Of a stretch of 64,000 nt of DNA, positions 18,921-27,899 are shown in pieces. The translations under genes and the position numbers were made by a program. The notes beneath the pieces are model-generated. The model did not search any database. It was given only the letters and a program-made list of their open reading frames with translations, and had not been told where the DNA came from. Origin of the DNA: Bacteroidales bacterium UBA3743 (GTDB taxonomy: Bacteria; Bacteroidota; Bacteroidia; Bacteroidales; Paludibacteraceae); contig DFGT01000031.1 in the NCBI GenBank assembly GCA_002371265.1, positions 62,001 through 126,000 on the forward strand. Direction: 5' to 3'. The stretch's first letter is position 1, and every line of letters begins with the position of its first letter.

Positions 18921-18951
18921 TTTGAAGGATCTTATCATTTGTGTATTTTTG
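18921..18951 (+). promoter_or_regulatory. Promoter of the frameshifted secreted protein gene
   Basis: TTTG at 18921-18924, 19 bp, then TATTTTTG at 18944-18951: a full match to the Bacteroidetes consensus. The ATG at 19005 lies about 54 bp downstream. Confidence 0.75.
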
Positions 18952-19004
18952 CAACACAATTAATTCTATGCGAAATACGAAAAACCTAATAAACAAAAAA
19001 AAGT

Positions 19005-19833
19005 ATGAAAGCAATAAGATCTTTTCTGTCTTTAGCCACATCTCTGTGTGCGATTGTCGCAAATGCACAAGATGTCATTATTTTCCGCAACGGTGAGGAG
19101 TGAGGAGACAGAAGTAAAAGTAGAGGAGATCACTCCTAATGAGGTCAAATACAAGAAAACCTCTAATCCTGACGGTCCGTCGTATATCTTCAACAAAGAT
19201 GACATTTTCATGATCAAATACAAGAATGGAGAGAAAGACGTGTTTGCTCCTGAATATAATGACATTCAGGCTGAATCACAATCAAAACCAATTGTAGTCA
19301 AGGATGTCACAGTGAAAAGGAAATCTCCATCTGGATTGGCATACACATACAACGGAGCTTTCCTTACAGATCACGAAGCTGTAAACTATTTGGGGGCAGA
19401 CTATAACGAATTCACCCTGCAATCCGACAGAATGAAGCAAGGATTCAACTTGATGCTGACGGGAGCTATCCTTTCTGCCACGTCAGCCGTCCTATGCGTA
19501 ACAAGTGTTGCGACTGGTCATTGGGAGGAAGACGGATGTTATGATGATTACTGGTATGACTACTACGGCAATCGCCATTATTATGATGATTGCGAATACT
19601 TTCAACCAAACGTTCCACTTATGATTGCTGGTATAGCATGTAGTGTAGCATCATCCATTACGCTACCTATCGGTATTGTGAAATTTTCAACAGGAAAGAC
19701 AAGATGCCATAAGATTTTGAAACGTCATTATAAAACGACATTCGATAACGACAATAAAATCAGTTCATACAACGATATGACATTCAAGGTGAATGCCAAA
19801 CCAAATGGGTTCGCATTGTCATTGACATTCTAA
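19005..19833 (+). pseudogene. Secreted protein gene interrupted by a 7-bp tandem duplication
   Basis: The ATG at 19005 opens a clean signal peptide (MKAIRSFLSLATSLCAIVANAQ) followed by DVIIFRNGEE and a stop at 19101. The remaining 240 residues continue in another frame from EETEVKVEEITPNEVKYKK to 19833. The junction holds GTGAGGA twice in tandem (19093-19099, 19100-19106). Removing one copy restores NGEETEVKVEEI in a single frame of about 274 residues, the normal pattern of this Bacteroidetes family (signal, DVIxxxNG, EVxPNEVKYKK, GPSYxxxKxDIxxIKYxNG). Downstream there are two hydrophobic segments and a Tyr/Asp-rich loop. Promoter and terminator are intact. It is either a fresh pseudogene, a phase-variable gene, or a sequencing/assembly error. 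Confidence 0.8.
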
Positions 19834-19865
19834 TGTTTTCTGAATTTGATTTCAAAACGATATGA

Positions 19866-19900
19866 AATAGAGGTGCAGAAATGCATCTCTATTTTTTTGG
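19866..19900 (+). terminator. Intrinsic terminator of the frameshifted gene
   Basis: Stem AATAGAGGTGCA / TGCATCTCTATT with a GAAA loop, followed by T residues. Confidence 0.85.
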
Positions 19901-19968
19901 CCACCGATATAATAAATATAGGACAGATATTCCCCTTTAGGGGATATAATACTAAACCATCCTCACAA

Positions 19969-20067
19969 GAAGGGTCGTAGACCCTTTATCGCTTGCGACG
20001 ATAGCCGATTCCATAATGATTGAGGTCAACAGACCGAAATCATTATGGTGTCGGTTTAAATGATTAT
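19969..20067. repeat. 99-bp interspersed repeat, copy 1
   Basis: Begins GAAGGGTCGTAGACCC, contains TCGCTTGCGA, and ends with a long imperfect hairpin built from CCATAATGATT and AATCATTATGG. Other copies are at 23249-23347 (same orientation) and 52451-52549 (inverted). The flanks 19905-19960 and 20068-20160 hold AT-rich heptamer-like words and a CCCCTTTAGGGG mini-hairpin but no gene. Confidence 0.85.
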
Positions 20068-20195
20068 AGAATGATAATTCCGCATTTTTAATTTATTTCG
20101 CATTTTTAATTTTGAATTTCAATGCGTTCCGCCCTTAACAATCATCATTTTTTGTGAGCCAATCATGATAATGAAAGAGACAAAACATAAAAAAA

Positions 20196-20221
20196 GAGAG
20201 CGTATCAAATGATACGCTCTC
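20196..20221 (-). terminator. Intrinsic terminator of the TPR gene
   Basis: Perfect 11-bp stem GAGAGCGTATC / GATACGCTCTC with a 4-nt loop; T-run on the minus strand. It lies 23 bp past the stop at 20244. Confidence 0.9.
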
Positions 20222-20243
20222 TATAAATCCTTTCTGTAATTTC

Positions 20244-20900
20244 TTACTTTAGACCTACTGTTGGATCACAGTTTGTCTCCTGAGTTCCGATACCGCAGTA
20301 CTCCTTCAAAGAATCGAATGCCTTGTAGAAGTCAAGAGATGCAGCACGTTCCCAGTCAAGAGCAGCAGCCTCTACATCACCACCTTTGTAACGTAGGTGT
20401 CCACGATTGTAGTATGCCTTTGCAAACTGAGGAGTTAGGGCAATTGCTTTGTTGTAATCTTTCATTGCAGCCTTCTCATCTCCAAGCTCTGCATATGAGT
20501 TACCTCTGTTGAAGTATGCCTCAGCGAACTTAGGGTTGATCTTGATTGCTGAATTGTTATCTTCAATAGAACCCTTAACGTCTCCTAGCTCTTTTCTTGC
20601 TGTCGCACGGTTGTAGAATGTCAAAGCATCATTTGGGTTAGACTCAAGTACGATATCGTAATCTGCCTTAGCTCCCTTATAGTCGCCCAAACGGAACTTA
20701 GCGTTACCCATATTACCATAAGCTTCGATAAACTTAGGGTTAAGCTCAAGTACCTTGTTGAAGCTCTGGATTGCAGCCTTGTACTCCGCGTTACGGTATC
20801 TCTGGATACCCTCATTGAAATACTCAGTCACACTCTTCTGAGCCTGTGCTGTCAATGCAAAACAAACTGTTGACACTAATAGAAATAAAAATCTTCTCAT
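20244..20900 (-). CDS. Secreted TPR-repeat protein
   Basis: 218 residues with a signal peptide (MRRFLFLLVSTVCFALTAQAQ). It has about five tandem 34-residue tetratricopeptide repeats, for example YNEGIQRYRNAEYKAAIQSF, YGNMGNAKFRLGDYKGA, YFNRGNSYAELGDEKAAM and YYNRGHLRYKGGDVEAA. TPRs form protein-binding superhelices, so a periplasmic scaffold role is likely; the partner is unknown. It stands alone, with its own promoter box (21010-21017) and terminator. Confidence 0.85.
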   Translation of the reverse strand: MRRFLFLLVSTVCFALTAQAQKSVTEYFNEGIQRYRNAEYKAAIQSFNKVLELNPKFIEAYGNMGNAKFRLGDYKGAKADYDIVLESNPNDALTFYNRATARKELGDVKGSIEDNNSAIKINPKFAEAYFNRGNSYAELGDEKAAMKDYNKAIALTPQFAKAYYNRGHLRYKGGDVEAAALDWERAASLDFYKAFDSLKEYCGIGTQETNCDPTVGLK

Positions 20901-21009
20901 TTTTTTAATCGTTTAGTCCGTTATCTTTTGACAACTGACATTTCTATATTTAACCTAATATTGTATAGCCGCGATAACATATACGAGTTAACCAACGTAT
21001 ATACGAATG

Positions 21010-21017
21010 CAAAATTA
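21010..21017 (-). promoter_or_regulatory. Bacteroidetes -7 box for the TPR gene
   Basis: Reads TAATTTTG on the minus strand, about 110 bp ahead of the start at 20900. No exact -33 TTTG was found. Confidence 0.45.
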
Positions 21018-21196
21018 CAACTTTTGAAATATAAAACTAACATATTCGCCTTTTTTTTATGTTAAATTTTCTTATTTGGTCTATTTTATGTTGTATATCA
21101 TTTCATGGCATTTTTTCGCAACCTTTTCTTTTGCCGTTTAAAAAAATGACGTTATTTTAGTGTTAGAATATTTGGAACGCATAACATTTTTTAGTC

Positions 21197-22843
21197 ATGG
21201 AAAAGAAAGTGAAAATCTATTGCGTCAACAGCAATATATCTAATTCATATCCCGCTGGCATCTCTCTGGAGGAAATCTGCCCTAAAGATGTCAAAGCGAT
21301 TGTAGCGAAAGTAAACGGAAAAATTAAGGACCTGAAATTCTGCGTCTACAAACCTAAATGTGTGGAATTTCTCGGCCTGGACTCTCTTCACGGCGTAAGA
21401 GCATACCTCCGCAGTATCTCTTTCCTTTTATATGAGGCTGTCACACATATTAATAAAGAGGCTTGTCTTCGTATCGAGCACCCCATCTCTGGCGGTTATC
21501 TGTGCCAAATTGCAGGTCTTGGCGAAATAAACGAGGATCTCTGCCGTCGCCTTTCAGAAAGAATGCGCGAAAATATTGCCAAGAAGACGGAATTCGTCCA
21601 GGAAATCGTACCGACTTCGTGGGCAATCCAATATTTTGAGGACAATGCGGCTTTCGACAAAGTCAATATATTGAAGAGTCGCGGCGAAATGTACACTGAG
21701 CTATACCGTCTCGACGACCTATATGATTTCTACTACGGCGCTCTTGTGCCAAATGCCGGATATCTCGACAAATTCGCTCTGACTCCTTATAACGGGGCTC
21801 TTCTTCTCACAGTGCCGTCGGCAGACAAGCCAAATGAGCTTGCTCCGGTTCGTCAGGAGCCTCAGCTTTTGAAGGCGTTCTCTGAGCATACGACTTTCAA
21901 CCAGCTCCTTGGCATTGAGAATGTCGGCGACCTTAATATCGGTCTGCTTGAGAAAAACAACGCAAGCAATCTGATCAAGGTGGCGGAGGCTCTTCAGGAG
22001 AAAAAGATCGCCCTTATTGCCGACGAGATTGCCAAGCGTCCTAAAGTTCGAATCGTTCTGCTTGCCGGCCCGTCTTCATCAGGTAAGACGACTTCCAGCA
22101 AACGTCTGTCAGTTCAGCTTGCTGTCTGTGGCCTGAAACCGCTGGCTGTGTCGCTCGACGACTATTTCGTGCCACGTCGACTCACACCAAAGGATGAGAA
22201 TGGCAACTATGATTTCGAAAGTCTTTACGCTTTGGATCTTGACTTGTTCAACAGCGACTTGAACAAACTTATCGCAGGTGAGGCTGTGACTCTTCCTCGC
22301 TATAATTTCGAGACTGGAGAGCGTGAGCAGGGCGACACAATCCAGATCCACAATAATGAAGTGTTGATCTTTGAGGGAATCCACGCACTGAATCCAAAAC
22401 TGACAGAGAAAATTCCAGCTGAAAACAAGTTTAAGATCTTCGTTTCTGCGCTGACATCCATCTCACTCGACAACCACAACTGTATTCCAAACACCGACAA
22501 CCGTCTGATCCGCCGTATCGTGCGCGACTTCAAATACCGTGGCTACTCGGCAGAGGATACCATCAAGCGCTGGCCAGACGTGATGAAGGGAGAGGAGAAG
22601 TGGATTGTGCCATTCCAGGAAGAGGCAGACGCGATGTTCAACTCGGCTATGATATTTGAGCTATGTGTGCTGAAGCACCACGCGATCGCCCCATTGTCGA
22701 TGGTGCCACAGACATCACCGATCTACTCGGAGGCCCACCGTCTGCTCAACTTCCTTTCATACTTCGCCGATATCCAGGAGAACGAAATCCCTACAACATC
22801 ACTGTTGAGAGAATTCGTGGGAGGAAGCAGCTTTAAGTACTAA
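21197..22843 (+). CDS. Nucleoside kinase (uridine kinase superfamily) with TGS/tRNA-synthetase-like N-terminus
   Basis: 548 residues. The N-terminal about 60 residues are TGS-like (VNSNISNSYPAGISLEEICP). Residues about 75-200 resemble the second additional domain of threonyl-tRNA synthetase (SFLLYEAVTHIN, IEHPISGGYLC). The C-terminal half is a uridine-kinase-type P-loop domain: Walker A AGPSSSGKTT near 290, SLDDYFVPR near 318, FEGIHALNP near 393 and the DNRLIRRIVRD lid. This architecture is standard for the Bacteroidetes nucleoside kinase annotated as COG0572-like. It likely phosphorylates a pyrimidine nucleoside in salvage; exact substrate not fixed by sequence. A terminator follows at 22993-23028. 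Confidence 0.85.
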   Translation: MEKKVKIYCVNSNISNSYPAGISLEEICPKDVKAIVAKVNGKIKDLKFCVYKPKCVEFLGLDSLHGVRAYLRSISFLLYEAVTHINKEACLRIEHPISGGYLCQIAGLGEINEDLCRRLSERMRENIAKKTEFVQEIVPTSWAIQYFEDNAAFDKVNILKSRGEMYTELYRLDDLYDFYYGALVPNAGYLDKFALTPYNGALLLTVPSADKPNELAPVRQEPQLLKAFSEHTTFNQLLGIENVGDLNIGLLEKNNASNLIKVAEALQEKKIALIADEIAKRPKVRIVLLAGPSSSGKTTSSKRLSVQLAVCGLKPLAVSLDDYFVPRRLTPKDENGNYDFESLYALDLDLFNSDLNKLIAGEAVTLPRYNFETGEREQGDTIQIHNNEVLIFEGIHALNPKLTEKIPAENKFKIFVSALTSISLDNHNCIPNTDNRLIRRIVRDFKYRGYSAEDTIKRWPDVMKGEEKWIVPFQEEADAMFNSAMIFELCVLKHHAIAPLSMVPQTSPIYSEAHRLLNFLSYFADIQENEIPTTSLLREFVGGSSFKY

Positions 22844-22992
22844 TGCTAAATTATAAATGCAAAATGCACAATGCTGAATTTAGCATTTCGCATTTTTAAT
22901 TTTTAATTTTTTTGAGACATGATGGTTTGTAGGGTCGTTGCTTATCGATCTCTCTCAATCGCTCTGGGCCTCGCCCCTACACCATCAACCAG
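22844..22992. repeat. AT-rich heptamer words and a long-loop hairpin
   Basis: Positions 22845-22910 are built of repeated TAAATGC/AAATGC/GCATTT words. At 22921-22986 GATGG...TGTAGGG pairs with CCCTACA/CCATC across a 40-nt loop. No gene. Confidence 0.5.
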
Positions 22993-23028
22993 AAAAAGGC
23001 GTGATTTATCATGAATCACGCCTTTTTT
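22993..23028 (+). terminator. Intrinsic terminator after nucleoside kinase
   Basis: Stem AAAAAGGCGTGATT / AATCACGCCTTTTT, loop of 7 nt, ending in a T-run. Confidence 0.9.
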
Positions 23029-23074
23029 GTGAATATAATCCAATACAATGTTTTCCCCCTAAACACACGCATGT

Positions 23075-23430
23075 CTATAATGAGATGCACGATTCAAACA
23101 CACGCATGACCATAATAAAAACGCACGACCGTTATAATGAGACGCACATTTCAAACACACACGATCGTGAATGAGACGCACGACCGTGCGTCTCTACGTG
23201 ATTTTGCCCTCCGCAATCCGAAACCGATCCATGCAGAATACCCCACATGAAGGGTCGTAGACCCTTTATCGCTTGCGACGGTAGCCGATTCCATAATGAT
23301 TGAGGTCGACAGACCGAAATCATTATGGTGTCGGTTTAAATGATTATTGGGATCGGTTTAATCGATTATGAGAATCGGATTTTATGATTAACGATTAATG
23401 ATTATTCATTTCGCATTTCGCATTTATAAT
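23075..23430. repeat. Repeat block: GCACGACCGTGCGTCT motifs plus 99-bp repeat copy 2
   Basis: 23075-23200 carries several ACGCACGACCGTGCGTCT-like palindromes. The 99-bp repeat is at 23249-23347. The whole block from about 23150 to 23350 matches, in inverted orientation, 52451-52640 (including CACGTAGAGACGCACGG and CCGAAACCGATCC-type flanks). 23395-23433 contains TTTCGCATTTCGCATTT words. Confidence 0.75.
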
Positions 23431-23436
23431 TTGAAA

Positions 23437-23462
23437 AAGGGATGAACTGTCGTCCATCCCTT
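23437..23462 (-). terminator. LRR-family terminator (AAGGGATG type)
   Basis: AAGGGATG ... CATCCCTT, with A-run on the plus side giving TTTTTC on the minus strand. The same hairpin follows three other LRR genes (54102, 55834, 62708). Confidence 0.85.
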
Positions 23463-23487
23463 AATGATTTATTCGATCAGAATCCAT

Positions 23488-25056
23488 TTACTCTTTCAAC
23501 CATGTCACTGACTTACAGCCACCGAACACATCCTCTCCGACCTTCACATTGTCTTTGGAATTATCAATTACAATGTCAAGATACCAACAATACTGAAATG
23601 CTCCATTTCCAATGCTAGTGACATTCGAAGGGATTTTTACGCTTCTCAAATTCTGGCAATACGAGAATGCCTTTTCTCCTATACTCGTCACACTTGATGG
23701 AATTTCTATTGATTCCATTTCACACCATTCAAAAGCTTCTTCTCCAATGCTTGTGATCGTAGAAGGAAGCTTTATGCCTTCTAAACTTCCTCCGCCTACA
23801 ATATTAAATGCACCATTTGCGATTTCTGTGACTGTGTATATTTTACCGTCAATTCTAATCTTGGCTGGGATATAGAAGGAGTCGATACCTCCACGAGAAT
23901 GTGAAACCTCAGCTGTTGAATCAGATAATGTTTTGAAGATCACAGCTCTAATGTCTGATGTGTCCATTACTACGGAAAGGTCTGGATTGCCTGCGACAAC
24001 TGGAGTATTTTTCGTAAATCTAACTGAAAAACAGTTAGTGAATGTATATTCTCCTGTTGTGACGTTTTTGCTTGAATTGTCTATGACAATATTCATACAA
24101 TTCCAAAATGCGCCGTCTCCTATGTTGGTCACACTTGATGGAACGTTTATTAGATCCAAGCCTGAACCCCAAAAAGACCATCCTCTGATGCTTGTGACTG
24201 TTGAAGGGACAACAAATTTTCCCTCTATTCCGGCAGGCACTGAGATAAGTTCTGTTGTGTCTTTATTATACAACACTCCATCCACAGTGATAAAATTTGG
24301 ATTATCACTTGCGACATTTATGTTTGTCATATTTGAACAGCGGGCAAATGCACCGTCCTCTATTTCTGTGACACTGGCAGGGATATCAATGCTTTTCATA
24401 ATTTGACAACCACAAAATGCGTAGATGCCAATCTTTGTAACACTTGAAGGAATCTTGACACTTGTCAGGCTATCATCTTCAAAGGCTGAATATCCGATAC
24501 AATTGACACTTGATGGAATTGTGAAATCGCCTCTTATTCCTCCTGGAACACAGATTATCTTTGTTTTGTCTTTGTTATACAAGACACCATCTACTGATGA
24601 ATAGTTCGGATTGTCGCTAGCAACATTGATGCTTTTCAATTTTGAACTTCCGCTAAAAACTGATGATTCAGCGATACTTGTTATACTTGAAGGGATTTCA
24701 AGTGTTGTTAAACTACGTTTCCAGCTAAATGCTGAATATTTGATGCTGTTGACTGTATATACTTTGCCATCAATCCTTACTTTAGAAGGGATTTCTATAG
24801 ATTCAGAGTCCTTATTAACCCCTGTCACTTCCACCGTCGAATCGGGTTTGATGGAAAAATTCAGTGGGGATTCCGATGCGTCTACCACTGTCGAATCGTT
24901 TGGAATGTTGGAGTTTTCATTAAAGATGACCTCTTCCACATCTTCCACATTAAATTTTTTAATCTCTCCGTTTTTCTGCTTCACGATCATGTCTGTTGCC
25001 AACATAAATTGACATAGGGCAAATGCCATAACAGACGCAAGTAGTTTTTTCGCCAT
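23488..25056 (-). CDS. BspA-like leucine-rich-repeat surface protein A
   Basis: 522 residues. The signal peptide is MAKKLLASVMAFALCQFMLA. It is followed by the family N-terminal module (TDMIVKQKNGEIKKFNVEDVEEVIF), a beta domain (about 60-105), and then 23-residue BspA/TpLRR repeats of the type IPxSVTxIGxxAFxxCxxLxS. Two longer islands with SDNPN...VDGVLYNKD interrupt the repeats near 145-175 and 240-270, as in many BspA proteins. A second beta domain (about 345-390) precedes more repeats. It ends in the family cap (IVIDNSKDNVKVGEDVFGGCKSVTWLKE). Likely surface-exposed, binding host or glycan ligands. The 5' 130 bp are nearly identical to the gene at 52868 on the other strand. Confidence 0.9.
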   Translation of the reverse strand: MAKKLLASVMAFALCQFMLATDMIVKQKNGEIKKFNVEDVEEVIFNENSNIPNDSTVVDASESPLNFSIKPDSTVEVTGVNKDSESIEIPSKVRIDGKVYTVNSIKYSAFSWKRSLTTLEIPSSITSIAESSVFSGSSKLKSINVASDNPNYSSVDGVLYNKDKTKIICVPGGIRGDFTIPSSVNCIGYSAFEDDSLTSVKIPSSVTKIGIYAFCGCQIMKSIDIPASVTEIEDGAFARCSNMTNINVASDNPNFITVDGVLYNKDTTELISVPAGIEGKFVVPSTVTSIRGWSFWGSGLDLINVPSSVTNIGDGAFWNCMNIVIDNSSKNVTTGEYTFTNCFSVRFTKNTPVVAGNPDLSVVMDTSDIRAVIFKTLSDSTAEVSHSRGGIDSFYIPAKIRIDGKIYTVTEIANGAFNIVGGGSLEGIKLPSTITSIGEEAFEWCEMESIEIPSSVTSIGEKAFSYCQNLRSVKIPSNVTSIGNGAFQYCWYLDIVIDNSKDNVKVGEDVFGGCKSVTWLKE

Positions 25057-25525
25057 ATTTCTTTCTATTTACATTTTAAAATTATGTTGTCGTTATAATA
25101 ACGTCACAAAAATAAAAAATATTTTAATGAATGTGTAAAAATTCATTGTCAAATATGATGAATGATTATTCATTCCGCATTTAGAATTTTAAGTTTCTCT
25201 CCTATTGCGGGCAGATTTGAAACCTGCCCCTACGATCGTGGGAATTGTAGCCCAGAATGGGCGTCACCTCTTAGGCAGGGGTTTCAACCCCTGTTTTGTG
25301 GACGGAGCACACGACGGCAACCCCGAAGGGGTGAAACAAAATGGTGACATTATAATGGAGGTGTCGCCTCATCGAGGCTTTTAATCACCCCCAAATGCCC
25401 GTTATACAGGGGTTATCACCCCTGCCTATAAGATACCGTCCCTTCGGGACTTGTAAAATTTGAATAATTTGTCCTATTGCGAGGAGGTTTGAAACCTGCA
25501 CCTACGATCGTGGATATGCAATAGA
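25057..25525. repeat. Repeat-rich spacer between LRR genes
   Basis: A TATTTTTG box on the minus strand (25107-25114) serves the LRR gene ending at 23488. From 25195 to 25505 lie: a REP palindrome (25209-25229), the block CAGAATGGGCGTCACCTC, AGGGGTTTCAACCCCT, ACCCCGAAGGGGTGAAAC, TCGCCTCATCGAGGC, AGGGGTTATCACCCCT and CGTCCCTTCGGGAC, and a degenerate REP at 25483. The same order recurs at 27630-27880 and, inverted, at 55895-56130. No gene. Confidence 0.8.
25107..25114 (-). promoter_or_regulatory. Bacteroidetes -7 box for LRR gene A
   Basis: TATTTTTG on the minus strand. The equivalent position upstream of the 52868 gene has TAATTTTG (52812-52819) in a homologous 5' region. Confidence 0.5.
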
Positions 25526-27307
25526 TTAATCTTTTAACCATGTCACAGACTTGCATTTTCTGAAAGCATCTGCTCCAACTTTCACATTCTTTTCCGAATT
25601 GTCGATCACAACATCAAGTTTTGTACAATATTTAAAAGCCTCAATTCCAATGTTTGTCACATTTTTTGGAATATCTATGCTTGTCAAGCTACTACAGCTT
25701 TCAAAAGCAAAGTTTTCGATGTTTGTCAAACTCTCTGGGATATTTATGTTTGTCAAACTGCCACAGCGTGAAAAAGCAAAATTTCCGATACTTGTCACGC
25801 CTTCTGGAATATCTATACTCGTCAAACTGTTACAGTTCCGAAAAGCAGCAGTTCCGATATTTGTTACTTTCTCTGGAATTTTAATGCTCGTCAAATTGCT
25901 ACAGTCTTCAAAAGCATTAGAATTGATGCTTGTCACATCCTCTGGGATCACGACAGTTGCACATTTTGTCTTATCTCCAATCCATCCATAACATTTTGTA
26001 CCTTTATCGTAGACCAATAATCTTGGCTCCAAACCGTTACAGCCATCAAAAGCAAAAAACTCGATGCTTGTCACTCCCTCTGGAATATCTATGCTAGTCA
26101 AATTGTAGCATCCTTCAAAAGCGAAACTTTCGATGCTTGTCACACTTTCTGGAATATCTATACTTGCCAAACTACTACAGTCTCTAAAGGCAGAACTTCC
26201 TATGCTGGTCACTCCTTCTGGGATATTTACGTTTGTCAATCTCTCACAGCCATAAAAAGCATAATCTCCGATGCTGGTCACTCCTTCTGGGATCAAGACA
26301 TCCGTGCATTTTTCCCTATTCCCTACCCATCCGTAGCATTTTGTGTCTTTATCATAGATTAACAACTTTGGCTCCAAACTATTGCAGCCATCAAAAGCAA
26401 GATCTCCGATGCTGGTCACACTTTCTGGAATATCTATACTTGCCAAACTACTACATTTATAAAAAGCATTATCTCCGATGCAGGTCACTTCCTCTGGAAT
26501 ATCTATGCTGGTCAAACAGCTGCATCCATAAAAAGCCTCATATCCGATGCTTGTCACTCCTTCTGGGATCAAGACATCCGTGCACTTTTTCTTATCTCCT
26601 ACCCATCCATAGCATTTAGTGCCTTTATCATAGATCAGTAACTTTGGCTCCAAATTGTCGCATCCCTCAAAAGCCCAATATCCGATGCTTGTCACTTCCT
26701 CAGGAATCTTAATGCTGGTCAAACTGCTGCAATATTCAAAAGCATTATCTCCAATGCTCGTCACATTTTCTGGAATATCTATACTTGCCAAACTTTTGCA
26801 ACGAGAAAAAGCCAAGTCTCCGATGTTTGTCACACTTTCTGGAATATCTATACTTGCCAAACTAAAGCAACCATAAAAAGCCCTTGCTCCAATACTTGTC
26901 ACTCCTTCAGGGATGTCTATGCTTTTTAGGTTATTATTGAATATAAAAGCGCTTGCCCCGATACTTGTCACCGTATAAACTTTTCCATCTATTCGCACTT
27001 TTTCTGGTATGATGATGGAGTCATGACCAAGGTATGAACATTCATCATCACTATCATCTCTAGTCACCTCCACTGTCGAATCGGATAAAATATTGAATCG
27101 CAGAAATGTTTCCGACACATCCACCACCGTCGAATCTTCAGGAATGATTGCATTTTCCTCAAAGAAAACCTCTTCCACATCATCCACATTGATCTTCCAA
27201 TCCTCCCCGTTTTTCTGCTTCACGATCATGTCTGTCGCCAACATAGAGAGGCATATTGCGAATAAAGCACCTATAGCAAGTAATCCTTTTTTCATATTTC
27301 TTTCCAA
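25526..27307 (-). CDS. BspA-like leucine-rich-repeat surface protein B
   Basis: 593 residues; M1 or M5 may be the start, with the signal MKKGLLAIGALFAICLSMLA. The N-terminal module is TDMIVKQKNGEDWKINVDDVEEVFF. A beta domain follows (SETFLRFNILSDSTVEVTRDDS). About 17 LRR units of 23 residues then run to the cap (VVIDNSEKNVKVGADAF ... CKSVTWLKD). Three repeats are the variant unit LEPxLLxYDKGTKCYGWxG...KC, which is exactly one extra 23-residue register long. No type IX sorting domain or LPxTG-like anchor is visible, so the export route beyond Sec is unknown. Close paralogue of the genes at 27900 and 54222. Confidence 0.9.
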   Translation of the reverse strand: MERNMKKGLLAIGALFAICLSMLATDMIVKQKNGEDWKINVDDVEEVFFEENAIIPEDSTVVDVSETFLRFNILSDSTVEVTRDDSDDECSYLGHDSIIIPEKVRIDGKVYTVTSIGASAFIFNNNLKSIDIPEGVTSIGARAFYGCFSLASIDIPESVTNIGDLAFSRCKSLASIDIPENVTSIGDNAFEYCSSLTSIKIPEEVTSIGYWAFEGCDNLEPKLLIYDKGTKCYGWVGDKKKCTDVLIPEGVTSIGYEAFYGCSCLTSIDIPEEVTCIGDNAFYKCSSLASIDIPESVTSIGDLAFDGCNSLEPKLLIYDKDTKCYGWVGNREKCTDVLIPEGVTSIGDYAFYGCERLTNVNIPEGVTSIGSSAFRDCSSLASIDIPESVTSIESFAFEGCYNLTSIDIPEGVTSIEFFAFDGCNGLEPRLLVYDKGTKCYGWIGDKTKCATVVIPEDVTSINSNAFEDCSNLTSIKIPEKVTNIGTAAFRNCNSLTSIDIPEGVTSIGNFAFSRCGSLTNINIPESLTNIENFAFESCSSLTSIDIPKNVTNIGIEAFKYCTKLDVVIDNSEKNVKVGADAFRKCKSVTWLKD

Positions 27308-27899
27308 TTTATTTTTTCACATTTTCAAAAAATCGTCGTTACTATTATGACAATATCATTGCAAAATAAGGAATAAATTACAGAAATCAAAAATTTTCAT
27401 GTGAATATTTTCGTATTTTTTATTTGTGTGATGTGGGCATGTTGTAATCTCCAAATTTGAAGTTTCTTTTTAATACGTCTGAAAGACGTTACCGAGCGGA
27501 GCGAGAATAACCCGGGACGAAGTCTCGGGGATAGCAACGACATCAAAACCTTGCCTGAAAGGCAATACAACTTTTTGATTGAATTCTCAGCTCTTTTTCT
27601 CATTAAAAAGGCGTAGCCTTTCTCTGTGAACTTGCCAGAATGGGCGTCACCTCTTAGGCAGGGGTTTCAACCCCTGTTTTGTGGACGGTGCACACGACGG
27701 CAACCCCGAAGGGGTGAAACAAAATGAATTGGAGGTGTCGCCTCTTCGAGGCTTTTAATCATCGCCAAATGTCCATTATACAGGGGTTATCACCCCTGCC
27801 TATAATATACCGTCCCTTCGGGACTTGTAAAATTTGAATAAATTGTCCTATTGCGGGGAGATTTGAAACCTGTCCCTATGGTCATGGATATGCAATAGA
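27308..27899. repeat. Repeat-rich spacer between LRR genes B and C
   Basis: 27478-27600 is a copy of the AAGACGTTACCGAGCG / CCCGGGACGAAGTCTCGGGG / TTGCCTGAAAGGCAA repeat that is triplicated at 57413-57812. 27630-27840 repeats the AGGGGTTTCAACCCCT ... CGTCCCTTCGGGAC block found at 25250-25470. A REP palindrome lies near 27854-27876. No gene. Confidence 0.8.

Noticed and set aside
25162..25347. 61-residue frame in the spacer between LRR genes
   Set aside because: It is translated interspersed repeat (palindromes), not a gene.
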